Below, piece by piece: positions 52,397 through 60,522 of a stretch of DNA of 64,000 nt (its first letter is position 1; each line of letters opens with the position of its first letter). Location of the stretch: contig JAEWFZ010000014.1 of the NCBI GenBank assembly GCA_023388535.1, positions 1 through 64,000 on the forward strand. Direction: 5' to 3'. Both the position numbers and the translations under genes were made by a program. The notes under the pieces are model-generated. The model saw nothing but the letters and a program-made list of their open reading frames with translations, ran no database searches and had not been told where the DNA came from. Origin of the DNA: Bacillota bacterium (GTDB lineage: Bacteria > Bacillota_I > Bacilli_A > Erysipelotrichales > Erysipelotrichaceae).

Positions 52397-54028
52397 TTCA
52401 ACCCCGATGATGTACGAGTAGACCGGTTGTTGACCGTTGACTAACTCAACTTCTAAATCGGTTTTTTCTTCTAATAAATCCGCCATTTCCTGGGCGATAT
52501 CTTCAGCGACGTCTTCGCCGTAGATGAGGGTGATTATTTCGTATTCATCTTCATCCCCTACCATCGATAAGACCAGTGTTTCTAAGGCTTGTTCACGATC
52601 GCTAACAGAACAGATGATGGTCTTGTCTTGCATGGCCATATAATCGTCTTTTTTAATTTCGATACCATCAATGCTGGTGTCTTTAATCGCGTAAGTGATT
52701 TGTCCGGAAACCACATGTTCGATTGCTTCGTTCATGGTTTCAAGATTTTCTTCTAACTCAGCCATCGGATTAAAGGCTACACAAGCCGCTACGCCTTGGG
52801 CAATCGAGGTCGTATTTAGCACCACGACATTACGATCTTCGATTAAATCTTGGGCTTGTTTGGCGGCCATTATAATATTGGAGTTATTAGGTAAAATAAT
52901 GACCGTTTCTCCATTGAGTTCTTGAATCGTCTCGACAAAATCGGTCGTCGATGGATTCATCGTCTGGCCACCGGAGATAACTTTATCGACATTGAGGGAA
53001 AGGAAATAATCTCTTAAACCATCCCCCGCACAAACGGAGATAATGCTAACCTTCTTTTCTGGTTCTTCAACTTTATCATAGATTTTAGCTTCTTCAACAA
53101 GGATGGCAGCATGTTGCTCGGCCATATTATCAATTTTTAATTTAACAAATTCACCATAGCGTTGACCTAGGTTTAAAGCATCCCCTGGCGTCAAGGTATG
53201 AACATGTACTTTAACGATATCTTCATCCTGAACTACGACTAAAGAATCCCCTAATTCCTCAAGGCTGGCTCTAAATTTAGCTTCATTAAATCGACGTTGA
53301 CCGGATTCATCCAAACGAACGATGAATTCGGTACAATAACCAAATTCTTGATGGTCAAATTGGGCTTGGACGGCATGTTGTTCCTCGTGCTTTAAATCGA
53401 GGGCCGCGACAGGTTCGCCTTTTAGATAACGTAAAAAGCCTTCTAAAATAGTTGTAAAACCAAAACCACCACTATCAACGACTCCGACTTCTTTTAAAAC
53501 TGATAAAAGTTCTGGTGTTTGATCGAGCGCTAAATGAGCTTGTTCGAGAAAATACTCCATCGCCTCTACCACCGATAAATCATGGGCGTTAGCATGAGTT
53601 AAGGTCGCTTCCGCAGCCATTCTTAAAACCGTTAGAATGGTACCTTCAACCGGACGCATGACCGCCTTGTAGGCGACCCGCTTACCTTCGTCGAAAGCTA
53701 GCGCAATATCTAAACCGTTAAGTTCTTTTTTATCTACGACCGAATTGGTAAAACCTCTAAAAATTTGTGACAAAATAACCCCGGAGTTCCCACGAGCTCC
53801 CATTAATAAACCTCTAGAAAAGGTTTTAGAAACCGTACCCAGATGTTCAGAGCTATTGTTTAGTGCGTCTTTGACTCCAGCACTAAAGGTTAAGGTCATA
53901 TTGGTTCCAGTATCCCCATCCGGTACTGGGAAAACGTTCATTTGGTCAATTTCACGATAGTTATTTGCGAGGTGATTAGCCCCCGACTCTAACATTTTTC
54001 GAAAATTATCAGCATTCATGATCTTCAT
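52394..54028 (-). CDS. fakA: DhaL/DegV-type fatty-acid kinase FakA (YloV-like)
   Basis: The 544-aa protein has an N-terminal DhaL kinase domain with the ADP/Mg motif NVFPVPDGDTGTNM and GARGNSGVILSQIFRG, a central domain, and a C-terminal DegV-like region. FakA phosphorylates FakB-bound fatty acids for membrane lipid synthesis. No FakB is in the window. It starts 1 bp after the yloU stop, as in Bacillus, and recG follows. Confidence 0.9.
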   Translation of the reverse strand: MKIMNADNFRKMLESGANHLANNYREIDQMNVFPVPDGDTGTNMTLTFSAGVKDALNNSSEHLGTVSKTFSRGLLMGARGNSGVILSQIFRGFTNSVVDKKELNGLDIALAFDEGKRVAYKAVMRPVEGTILTVLRMAAEATLTHANAHDLSVVEAMEYFLEQAHLALDQTPELLSVLKEVGVVDSGGFGFTTILEGFLRYLKGEPVAALDLKHEEQHAVQAQFDHQEFGYCTEFIVRLDESGQRRFNEAKFRASLEELGDSLVVVQDEDIVKVHVHTLTPGDALNLGQRYGEFVKLKIDNMAEQHAAILVEEAKIYDKVEEPEKKVSIISVCAGDGLRDYFLSLNVDKVISGGQTMNPSTTDFVETIQELNGETVIILPNNSNIIMAAKQAQDLIEDRNVVVLNTTSIAQGVAACVAFNPMAELEENLETMNEAIEHVVSGQITYAIKDTSIDGIEIKKDDYMAMQDKTIICSVSDREQALETLVLSMVGDEDEYEIITLIYGEDVAEDIAQEMADLLEEKTDLEVELVNGQQPVYSYIIGVE

Positions 54029-54029
54029 A

Positions 54030-54389
54030 TTATTTTACGACCTTTACCCCTTGAACCGTTACATTAACGGCAGTAATGTCATATCCTAAAGATTTTTCTA
54101 GAATGTATTTAACTTTCTCTTGGACACCGGTTACCACTTCGCTAATTCGCGTTCCATACATTACAATAATATATAGATCGATTTCTAAGCCGTGGTCGTT
54201 TTTACGAACAACAACACCTTTGCTGAAATTTTGAATGTTTAATAATTCAGCAAAGCCGTCTTTTAATAGTTTTTGTGAGGCCATTCCGACAACGCCATAA
54301 CATTCGGTAACTGTACCCCCTGCTAGCATTGCGATGGCATCTTGGGAAATATTAATCGTACCCAGACGATTCGATTGTTCAATTGACAT
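54030..54389 (-). CDS. Asp23/Gls24 family protein (YloU-like)
   Basis: The 119-aa Asp23 protein has LGTINISQDAIAMLAGGTVTECYGVVGMAS and a C-terminal VTVQGVKVV. The function is uncertain; its genes often pair with fakA. The second of two ATGs is used because AAGGAGG abuts the first and lies 6 nt before the second. Confidence 0.9.
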   Translation of the reverse strand: MSIEQSNRLGTINISQDAIAMLAGGTVTECYGVVGMASQKLLKDGFAELLNIQNFSKGVVVRKNDHGLEIDLYIIVMYGTRISEVVTGVQEKVKYILEKSLGYDITAVNVTVQGVKVVK

Positions 54390-54412
54390 GCGCATCCTCC
54401 TTATATAGATGA

Positions 54413-54421
54413 ATTATATCA
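54413..54421 (-). promoter_or_regulatory. Extended -10 promoter for yloU-fakA
   Basis: On the minus strand TGATATAAT, about 14 nt upstream of the AAGGAGG SD. Confidence 0.65.
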
Positions 54422-54436
54422 TGGTTGAGCCGAAAC

Positions 54437-55267
54437 TTATTGGCTATCGGTCTCCGTTGTTGGACTTTCTAGCTCATCTTTAGGGCAGCGAAAGGCCCGT
54501 ACTTGGTTGATGAATTTATCAACTTCTAGACATCTCATTTCTGGATCGTTTTGTAGTTGATTGATAATATCTTGATAATAACTGGCTTTAAAAGTATCCA
54601 ATCCATTGAGCGAACTATAGATAAAATAGCCCCCGCTCATGGTGAGTTGAATTTGGGTTGGGTCATAAGAAATCGGCTTAATACTGACCTCAGCTACCGA
54701 TTTTAAGATGACCGGATCGATCTCCGATAAGGCCAAAACAACCGAGTTCGACAACTCACTGTCGTTTACATTAAGATAAATCAAATCAGATTTCAAGTCT
54801 TTAGCGTCATTATTGAAGATTTTTGAGCTGGTATCGCCAGCAAAGACCTTAAACTGTTGGTCATTGAGCTGACTATAAGCTAGGACTTCTTTTTCCTTGG
54901 CGATGATTTGAATGGTTTGTTCAAATAGTTTTCGATTAACTTTTACCGAAGCTAATAAACTATTAGTATCAACTCGTTTTTCAATCGACGATGGCCATTG
55001 CGTATAAATGCGTTGCCCTAGCTCTAGGTCTAAATCTTCGATAATTTCTTCTTTAGTTAAAAACTTATGACCGACTACTTCAATTTTTTGTATTTTTGAA
55101 TAGTCTGATTTTTCATACCATATAAAAAAAGCAACAATCGATACCAACATGGTTAAAGAGAGAAAGACAATTAAAAGACGCTTAAACATCAACCGGCGTT
55201 GCTGGCGACGTTTAGCGGCTATCGATCTTTGTAAGGTACTCATTGAGTCTGGTTTACGTTGGGCCAA
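54437..55267 (-). CDS. divIB: Cell-division protein DivIB/FtsQ
   Basis: The 276-aa bitopic protein has a basic cytoplasmic tail (SIAAKRRQQRRLMFKR), one TM helix (about 30-50) and an extracellular POTRA domain starting IQKIEVVGHKFLTKEEI, then the beta domain. It belongs to the divisome with FtsL and DivIC. It overlaps murB by 28 bp; an internal ATG (MSTLQR) near the murB stop is an alternative start. The murG-murB-divIB order matches B. subtilis. Confidence 0.9.
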   Translation of the reverse strand: MAQRKPDSMSTLQRSIAAKRRQQRRLMFKRLLIVFLSLTMLVSIVAFFIWYEKSDYSKIQKIEVVGHKFLTKEEIIEDLDLELGQRIYTQWPSSIEKRVDTNSLLASVKVNRKLFEQTIQIIAKEKEVLAYSQLNDQQFKVFAGDTSSKIFNNDAKDLKSDLIYLNVNDSELSNSVVLALSEIDPVILKSVAEVSIKPISYDPTQIQLTMSGGYFIYSSLNGLDTFKASYYQDIINQLQNDPEMRCLEVDKFINQVRAFRCPKDELESPTTETDSQ

Positions 55268-56163
55268 TTGAATATCTCCACTTCTAAGGTTAGGGTTTGT
55301 TGGTGTTTTCTTAATACCTCTTCTTGGATGGTATGAATTAATTCTATCATATCTTGAAATCGAGCATTACCGATATTGATTAAGAAATTAGTATGCTTGT
55401 CGCTGACTTTGGCTTCACCAATCTGATAGCCACGCAGTTGACAATCTTCAATCAACTGCCAGGCAAAGTTGCCGTTCGGATTGCGAAAGGTTGAGCCAAA
55501 ACTAGGCGATTCTAAAGGTTGAGAATTGATCCGTCGTTGTTGACGATCTTGCATTAACAGAGAAATCTCATCACTATTACCCGGTTCTAATTGAACGCGA
55601 ATAGCTAAAATTGGCCAATTAGGCTGTTCTTTAAAGATGCTGGTACGATAAGCAAAAGCGCAGGCTTCGTTGGTTATCCATTGAATCGCTTCATCTTTTA
55701 GAACGCAGACTTCGGTAATCACATCGGACATGCTTCGCTTATAGGCGCCAGCGTTCATATAGGTAGCGCCTCCGATGGTTGCAGGAATTCCCGCCGCCCA
55801 TTCTAAACCAGATAATCCAAGTTGACGGGCTTTATGGGCCATGGCAATTAAGGAAGCTCCAGCTTCGATTTCAAAAGCATATTCACCGATTCGATAAACC
55901 GCATTTAGATGACGGGTAAGTTTAATAATGATGCCATCGTAATACTCATCGTTAGCTAGAATATTAGAACCATTACCAAAAATCACCCAAGCGATGCCTT
56001 CAGCGCGACAGAAAGAAATCATCGCCTGTAAGGTTAAAATACTATGTGGGAAAAATAAAGCTTTGGCCCGACCACCGATGGCGATGGTGGTTAAGCGTTT
56101 TAACGAAGGTTTTAAAATAAGATCGCCATATTCCGAGATGCGTTCGATTTGATAGTTATTCAT
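55240..56163 (-). CDS. murB: UDP-N-acetylenolpyruvoylglucosamine reductase
   Basis: The 307-aa FAD enzyme makes UDP-MurNAc. FAD-binding blocks are TIAIGGRAKAL, FGNGSNIL and GIPATIGGATYMNAGAY, and the catalytic region has SPSFGSTFRNPNG. It overlaps murG by 8 bp. Confidence 0.95.
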   Translation of the reverse strand: MNNYQIERISEYGDLILKPSLKRLTTIAIGGRAKALFFPHSILTLQAMISFCRAEGIAWVIFGNGSNILANDEYYDGIIIKLTRHLNAVYRIGEYAFEIEAGASLIAMAHKARQLGLSGLEWAAGIPATIGGATYMNAGAYKRSMSDVITEVCVLKDEAIQWITNEACAFAYRTSIFKEQPNWPILAIRVQLEPGNSDEISLLMQDRQQRRINSQPLESPSFGSTFRNPNGNFAWQLIEDCQLRGYQIGEAKVSDKHTNFLINIGNARFQDMIELIHTIQEEVLRKHQQTLTLEVEIFNWPNVNQTQ

Positions 56164-57235
56164 GAATCATTTCCTTCATCCATTGATAAATTTTTTCGGT
56201 AGCATCGGGATAAGATAAAGCTTTAGCTTGAATATGAAGCTTTTCTCTCAACGCTTCATCGTCTAGGACTTGTTTTATCTTTTTATATAAGCGTTCTGCA
56301 CTTAAATCTTTTTCTTCAAGCATTAAGGCCGCCTTTTCATCAACAAAGGCTTTCGCATTATAATATTGGTGGTTATCCGCCACATAGGGCGATGGTATTA
56401 AAATCGCCGGTGTGCCACTGGCCATAATCTCAGCCAAACCGGTTGCTCCGGAACGAGAAACTACTAAATCAACAAAAGGTAAAAGTTTAACTTGATCGAC
56501 TTGAGGAAAGACTTTTATATAAGGCATATCCGCTAATTCGCGTTCTAGTAATTTCGTGTTTTTTATGCCACCGGAAATAATAATTTGGGTATTTTCTAAA
56601 GGGTAATTATGTAACATTTCAATGAGTACTTTATTAATACTTAACGAGCCGAGGGAACCCATAACAAAATAGAGAATTGGTTGATTTTGACTTAACCCGT
56701 ATTCCTCTAGAATGGTGGCATCTTTTGTTAATTTAGCAATATCGCTCGCTCGTGGATTACCGGTTAAACGGGTTTCTTTACCTTTGAAACTGGCAGCACT
56801 GTTGGCATAGGATAAAGCGATGCCTTTCGCAAAACGAGCTAGAAAACGATTGGCTTTTCCAGCCAAGGCATTTTGTTCATGCAAAAGCACCGGTATTTTT
56901 AACCAGTAAGCGGCTAATACCACCGGGACAGCCACATAACCACCAAAGGCTACCAGAATATCTGGTTTTTCAGCTTTGAGATATTTAAGAGCGATTCTAA
57001 AGGATTTCATACTACTTGAAACCGCCCTTTTCTTCATCTTCCAGGTATTTTTGAAAACCCCATAGTTTTTTACGGGATAAAATTTAATATTATTTTGCTT
57101 CGCTACGTTTTCTTCCATACTATCTTGATTGCCAATAAAGAAAAAATCGTCGCCTTGCGTCTTTAAAAACTTAGCTAAACTTATGGCCGGATAAATATGA
57201 CCACCAGTACCGCCCGCATTGATGCAAACTTTCAA
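56156..57235 (-). CDS. murG: UDP-GlcNAc:lipid I N-acetylglucosaminyltransferase MurG
   Basis: The 359-aa GT-B enzyme converts lipid I to lipid II at the inner membrane face. It has NAGGTGGHIYPA at the N terminus, HEQNALAGKANR, and the UDP-GlcNAc site SRSGATGLAEIMASG. It starts at TTG with AGGTG 7-8 nt upstream. It heads the murG-murB-divIB unit and diverges from the HAD gene. Confidence 0.96.
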   Translation of the reverse strand: MKVCINAGGTGGHIYPAISLAKFLKTQGDDFFFIGNQDSMEENVAKQNNIKFYPVKNYGVFKNTWKMKKRAVSSSMKSFRIALKYLKAEKPDILVAFGGYVAVPVVLAAYWLKIPVLLHEQNALAGKANRFLARFAKGIALSYANSAASFKGKETRLTGNPRASDIAKLTKDATILEEYGLSQNQPILYFVMGSLGSLSINKVLIEMLHNYPLENTQIIISGGIKNTKLLERELADMPYIKVFPQVDQVKLLPFVDLVVSRSGATGLAEIMASGTPAILIPSPYVADNHQYYNAKAFVDEKAALMLEEKDLSAERLYKKIKQVLDDEALREKLHIQAKALSYPDATEKIYQWMKEMIHE

Positions 57236-57290
57236 AAAAACACCTACTCTCTTATAGCAGAATTATCATATCATATTTCTTTACGAAGCT

Positions 57291-57299
57291 TGCTATAAT
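57291..57299 (+). promoter_or_regulatory. Extended -10 promoter abutting the HAD gene
   Basis: TGCTATAAT ends 6 nt before the ATG, which leaves no room for an SD. The transcript is expected to be leaderless or nearly so. Confidence 0.6.
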
Positions 57300-57305
57300 A
57301 AAGAT

Positions 57306-57983
57306 ATGAAATATCGATTAAAACGAAAAGCTTTGGTACTGGATCACGATGATACCGTCGTGGCTTCTACCCTCTCTGTACATTATCCGGCCTTTGTCAA
57401 AGCGATGGAAGTATTTAGACCACAAGTAACTCCTTTAAGTCTTTCCGAGTTTCAAAGCATGAATCTCGATCCAGGCCTCGATGATTATTATCGAGAGGTA
57501 TTAAAGATGAGCGAACAGGAAAAGGCACAAGAATATAAGCTTTGGCGCAGCTTTGCGGATCAGATATTACCGGAGGCCTATGAAGATATTCATTCCATTC
57601 TTTTACAATTTCAAGCCGCTGGTGGCCTAATTTTTGTCAGTTCACTCAATCATGCCAATGTGATTTATCGTGATTATCAAAGGTTATTTCCTTCGGTTAT
57701 TCTCAGTGATGTTTTCTGTGCTGATCAACATTCGGATTTGGTTAAACCGAATCCAGAGCAGCTTCTTTACATCATGAAAAAGTATCGCCTGCAAGCCAAG
57801 GATTTGTTGATGGTCGATGATTTACATTATGGCTTGGATATGGCGAAAGCGGCTGGGGTTGATTTTGCTTACGCTCAGTATAGTCAGATTAATGAAAACA
57901 ATCATAAGTATTTTAAGCAACACGCTCAAATCATTTTAGAAAAACCCAGCGAATTAAAGAAACATATCTTAGTAAAAGTATAA
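57306..57983 (+). CDS. HAD-superfamily hydrolase
   Basis: The 225-aa phosphatase-like protein has motif I VLDHDDTVVAS (D-x-D-x-T), motif II in FVSSLNHAN, the motif III lysine in LVKPNPEQ, and motif IV VDDLHYGLDMAKAAG. A helical cap lies between motifs I and II. A small phosphate ester is the likely substrate, which one is unknown. It is monocistronic with its own promoter and terminator and has no SD. Confidence 0.85.
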   Translation: MKYRLKRKALVLDHDDTVVASTLSVHYPAFVKAMEVFRPQVTPLSLSEFQSMNLDPGLDDYYREVLKMSEQEKAQEYKLWRSFADQILPEAYEDIHSILLQFQAAGGLIFVSSLNHANVIYRDYQRLFPSVILSDVFCADQHSDLVKPNPEQLLYIMKKYRLQAKDLLMVDDLHYGLDMAKAAGVDFAYAQYSQINENNHKYFKQHAQIILEKPSELKKHILVKV

Positions 57984-58006
57984 TTATTTTTATCAAGATG
58001 CATCAA

Positions 58007-58042
58007 AAAACGTTGAATCATCCTTTGATTCAACGTTTTAGA
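58007..58042 (+). terminator. Terminator after the HAD gene
   Basis: A 14-bp perfect stem AAAACGTTGAATCA / TGATTCAACGTTTT with a 5-nt loop. Confidence 0.8.
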
Positions 58043-58128
58043 CTATATTTTCTGCGATATAAAATGTAGCGTCGTTACTATTCAACGATACTTTGTTAGT
58101 CACGACACATGTGATTTATAGGCATTTT

Positions 58129-58362
58129 TTACTCATATTTAGCTTTAAGCGTTGAGTAAACGTCAAGAGCAAAATCAACTAGTTGATTGTCAGTATAGTT
58201 AAATTCATAATCTGTTTTCTCGTCACAGCCTGTCCAAACTTCGACCTTCTTATCGGTAATTGTTTTTGTTTTCAGATTTACTGTGTAATTAACTCTGTGA
58301 CCATCTATAGCTCCGTAACAAGACTCACCTTCACTTATTACAATATTAAATGTCATTTTCAA
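58129..58362 (-). CDS. Downstream part of a probably frameshifted lipoprotein gene
   Basis: A 77-codon frame of unrecognised sequence with two Cys. If read alone it starts at TTG with no SD and overlaps the upstream lipoprotein stop as TTGA. The frame stays open 12 codons further up, reading SFSYSPKDLKMTF, which looks like natural protein and lies one base out of phase with the lipoprotein. It is therefore probably the C-terminal half of that gene after a frameshift, although a coupled second gene is possible. Confidence 0.55.
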   Translation of the reverse strand: MKMTFNIVISEGESCYGAIDGHRVNYTVNLKTKTITDKKVEVWTGCDEKTDYEFNYTDNQLVDFALDVYSTLKAKYE

Positions 58363-58694
58363 GTCTTTAGGAGAATAACTAAAACTCCCTCAACTGGATT
58401 CTGTTTAAAAACCTCTAATTTTTCAACGGCCAAATAATAGTCTCCATTTTCGAAAGTTTGCGTCACATATGTATCAATAAAAATATTATCTGATACTGTA
58501 GCTTCCGGGAATTCTTCAGGAAAGAAATTGTCAGCAACATTATCGGTTGTTTCAGTTTCTTTATCGGTTGTTTCAGTTTCTTTGATAGGTTTCATTGTTT
58601 TATCATTTTGACAACCAACTAAGAATAAGATCGTTAAAATAATAATCAAATATCTTTCTATCCTTCTACCTTGTTTTCTACTTGTATTTTTCAT
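58359..58694 (-). CDS. Putative lipoprotein, probably truncated by frameshift
   Basis: The 111-aa protein has a basic N terminus, a hydrophobic segment and a lipobox LFLVGC, so it should be a surface lipoprotein. After the Cys comes a linker with KETETTD repeated twice (a 21-bp DNA duplication). I do not recognise the folded part. It probably continues in the next frame at about 58385. An SD (AAAGGAG) lies 38 nt upstream with an inverted repeat between it and the ATG. Confidence 0.6.
   Translation of the reverse strand: MKNTSRKQGRRIERYLIIILTILFLVGCQNDKTMKPIKETETTDKETETTDNVADNFFPEEFPEATVSDNIFIDTYVTQTFENGDYYLAVEKLEVFKQNPVEGVLVILLKT
58541..58582. repeat. Two exact tandem 21-bp repeats in the lipoprotein linker
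   Basis: The unit TATCGGTTGTTTCAGTTTCTT occurs twice without a gap and encodes the duplicated KETETTD linker. Tandem coding repeats like this can change copy number by slippage. Confidence 0.9.
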
Positions 58695-58705
58695 GTGCTT
58701 TTTAC

Positions 58706-58728
58706 TATCAATTAAGAATAAATTGATA
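58706..58728. repeat. Inverted repeat between SD and start codon of the lipoprotein
   Basis: TATCAATT and AATTGATA enclose 7 nt. It sits between AAAGGAG (58733-58739, minus strand) and the ATG, and resembles the repeat before phoU. Confidence 0.6.
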
Positions 58729-59021
58729 TTTTCTCCTTTCCGTCTTCATTTACTCTGGTAATACATGATGCTGTGTATCACATTTTTTTCGCTGACGCTA
58801 CCAAATAAGTCAAATAGCATATAACATATAAAAAAAAATATATAATTAAGCTTAATTTACAACAAAAATCGAATATTGTCAATACAAATTGTTATTTTTT
58901 TATTTTCTAAATGCAATGGGTTATTGAATTTAACCTGAAAACGTTGTTTTTAATTGTTTTAAACTTCAAGTAAACTGTAGTTAGGTTATCGTCAGTTAGA
59001 AAGAAGTCATATGTCAAACAT
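58729..59021. other. AT-rich intergenic stretch with no gene seen
   Basis: No convincing coding frame, RNA or terminator is visible. It has long A and T runs and ends near a small palindrome CATATG-TCAAA-CATATG (59009-59025) before the mini-ORF. Confidence 0.5.
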
Positions 59022-59162
59022 ATGTCGATTCGAGATTACGTTATAACTCAATATGAAATTCAACCTAATCATCATTTCACTCTTAGAACGCTATCCGAAA
59101 GTATTAAAGTGATGCTTCCACTCTATCTTGAAATCCGGAGAAATGCCTATAAAACTAATTGA
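59022..59162 (+). CDS. Unrecognised 46-aa ORF, possibly a gene remnant
   Basis: Starts MSIRDYVITQYEIQPNHH and ends EIRRNAYKTN. The composition looks like real protein, with a normal residue mix and an amphipathic helix near LSESIKVMLPLYLEI. After the TGA the same frame continues as KYGINVTDIE before a second stop, which suggests a decayed longer gene. The SD is weak. No family is recognised. Confidence 0.35.
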   Translation: MSIRDYVITQYEIQPNHHFTLRTLSESIKVMLPLYLEIRRNAYKTN

Positions 59163-59198
59163 AAATATGGTATAAATGTTACAGATATCGAGTGAAAC

Positions 59199-59227
59199 AA
59201 ATTAGAATTTAATGAGGTGATAAATTG
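59199..59227 (+). repeat. Leader repeat, copy 1 (before the DUF952 gene)
   Basis: AAATTAGAATTTAATGAGG followed by TGATAAATTG, including the SD and TTG start. It is nearly the same as the segment before the GNAT gene at 59678. Confidence 0.7.
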
Positions 59228-59578
59228 ATTATACATTGTATGAAGAAATCTACTTGGGAGGATAGAAAAGAAAAAGAATACTGGGGCGCTAGAAATTTAG
59301 AAGCTGATGGGTTTATTCATTGTTCTACACCCGAGTTGTTTTGGAGAGTTGCACCTAACTTTAAAGAGATTGATGAAGAACTTATTCTGGTTTGTATTGA
59401 CGAAAAGAAATTGGAATCAGAAGTGAGATTTGAAGATGAAGATAATTGTGGGCGATATTATCCTCATGTATATGGACTAATAAATAATAGTTTTGTTATT
59501 CATGTACTCCCTTTTCTAAAAGATAAAAGTGGTAATTATTTAAAGAACGAAGAGTTATCAAAGTATTTGGATGAATAA
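59225..59578 (+). CDS. DUF952 family protein
   Basis: The 117-aa protein has the DUF952 hallmarks: LEADGFIHCSTPELF, then FEDEDNCGRYYPHVYGLINN. The biochemical role of the family is unknown; structures suggest an ADP-ribose/nucleotide-binding-like fold, but this is not certain. It starts at TTG with strong SD GAGGTGA. It shares its leader with the following GNAT gene, in an accessory-looking stretch. Confidence 0.85.
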   Translation: MIIHCMKKSTWEDRKEKEYWGARNLEADGFIHCSTPELFWRVAPNFKEIDEELILVCIDEKKLESEVRFEDEDNCGRYYPHVYGLINNSFVIHVLPFLKDKSGNYLKNEELSKYLDE

Positions 59579-59599
59579 TAACGCTGATGAGCCCGTTTG

Positions 59600-59677
59600 A
59601 TTTTCCTAGTGACGCAATACTGCCTTGTGCCTTGAGGTACTAGTAGACGCCGAGAATTGGACAAAGATTAGGAAAAT
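59600..59677. repeat. 9-bp inverted repeat enclosing the DUF952-GNAT spacer
   Basis: ATTTTCCTA (59600-59608) and TAGGAAAAT (59669-59677) are exact inverted copies about 60 bp apart. The spacer is GC-richer than its surroundings and carries no ORF. Confidence 0.5.
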
Positions 59678-59707
59678 AAATTAGAATTTATGTGAGGGAT
59701 AAATATG
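59678..59707 (+). repeat. Leader repeat, copy 2 (before the GNAT gene)
   Basis: AAATTAGAATTTATGTGAGG then GATAAATATG: same order and spacing as copy 1, with small changes around the SD and start codon. Confidence 0.7.
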
Positions 59708-60250
59708 AAATACATTCCGGAAAATTTTGAACTAAAAGATGGCAGAATCTGCAAAATTCGAGAGATTCAAGTAAAGGATGCTGCAGAAGCTGTTGAATAT
59801 TTGAAAACCATTATGGGAGAAACTGATTTTATGTACTCTTATCCAGAAGAAATAACCCTGACTGCAGAAGAGGAAGCAAAAATAATAAAAGGCTTTAATG
59901 AATCTGATAATACCCTAATGCTGGTTGTCGAATTGGATGGAAGATTAATTGCAAATGGTACGATTACAAGACTGACAAAAAAGAAAATGCGCCATCGAGG
60001 AAATGTTGCTGTTTCTGTGTTAAAAGAATTCTGGAACTTAGGAATAGGAAAGAAGTTGCTTTTATGTCTCGAAGACTATGGAAAGAAATGGGGTCTTTCC
60101 CAACTTGAACTGGATTATTTCTCAGGTAATAAAAGAGGCAGAGCTCTTTATGATAAAATTGGATACATTCAAGTGGGAGAAACTCCTAATGCCTTCATTT
60201 TGAAGGACGGAACACGATACAACAATGTAAAAATGATAAAACGTATCTAA
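59705..60250 (+). CDS. GNAT family N-acetyltransferase
   Basis: The 181-aa acetyltransferase has acetyl-CoA motif A as VSVLKEFWNLGIGKKLL, and ELDYFSGNKRGRALYDKIGY as the motif B region. The acceptor is unknown. SD GAGGG precedes the ATG. A terminator follows. With the DUF952 gene it forms the kind of pair often seen in accessory gene cassettes. Confidence 0.9.
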   Translation: MKYIPENFELKDGRICKIREIQVKDAAEAVEYLKTIMGETDFMYSYPEEITLTAEEEAKIIKGFNESDNTLMLVVELDGRLIANGTITRLTKKKMRHRGNVAVSVLKEFWNLGIGKKLLLCLEDYGKKWGLSQLELDYFSGNKRGRALYDKIGYIQVGETPNAFILKDGTRYNNVKMIKRI

Positions 60251-60305
60251 AGTAGTTTTCAATCTACAAATTCCAGTTTGTCTAAATAAAATATAACAAT
60301 TTGAG

Positions 60306-60338
60306 AAACAGTAAATCAAAAGGTTTACTGTTTTTTTT
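60306..60338 (+). terminator. Terminator after the GNAT gene
   Basis: AAACAGTAAA / TTTACTGTTT with an 8-nt loop and a run of eight or more T. Confidence 0.85.
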
Positions 60339-60456
60339 ACTCCGTAATAATTCAAAAAAGGTACTTGACAAAACGATCTCTAAGTAATGTGAGTGGATAT
60401 CGTGATTTTGAGTACTAAAACTGAGAGTATTTCATATTAAAAATCATTTAAAGACC

Positions 60457-60492
60457 AAAAAAAACCGGAAAATCAATGATTATCCCGGTTTC
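60457..60492 (-). terminator. Terminator after ruvB
   Basis: On the minus strand AAACCGG / CCGGTTT with a 16-nt loop, then TTTTTGG. Sequence 60339-60456 between the two terminators shows no gene. Confidence 0.65.
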
Positions 60493-60522
60493 AACGTTAG
60501 ATTTACCGACTCTATTTTTCGA

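Noticed and set aside
58350..58400. Programmed -1 frameshifting joining the lipoprotein halves
   Set aside because: No X-XXY-YYZ heptamer occurs in the short overlap between the two stops, so an indel is the simpler explanation.
59579..59704. Integron attC site between DUF952 and GNAT genes
   Set aside because: No GTTRRRY/RYYYAAC core pair or proper imperfect palindrome was found; only a 9-bp inverted repeat. No integrase is nearby.
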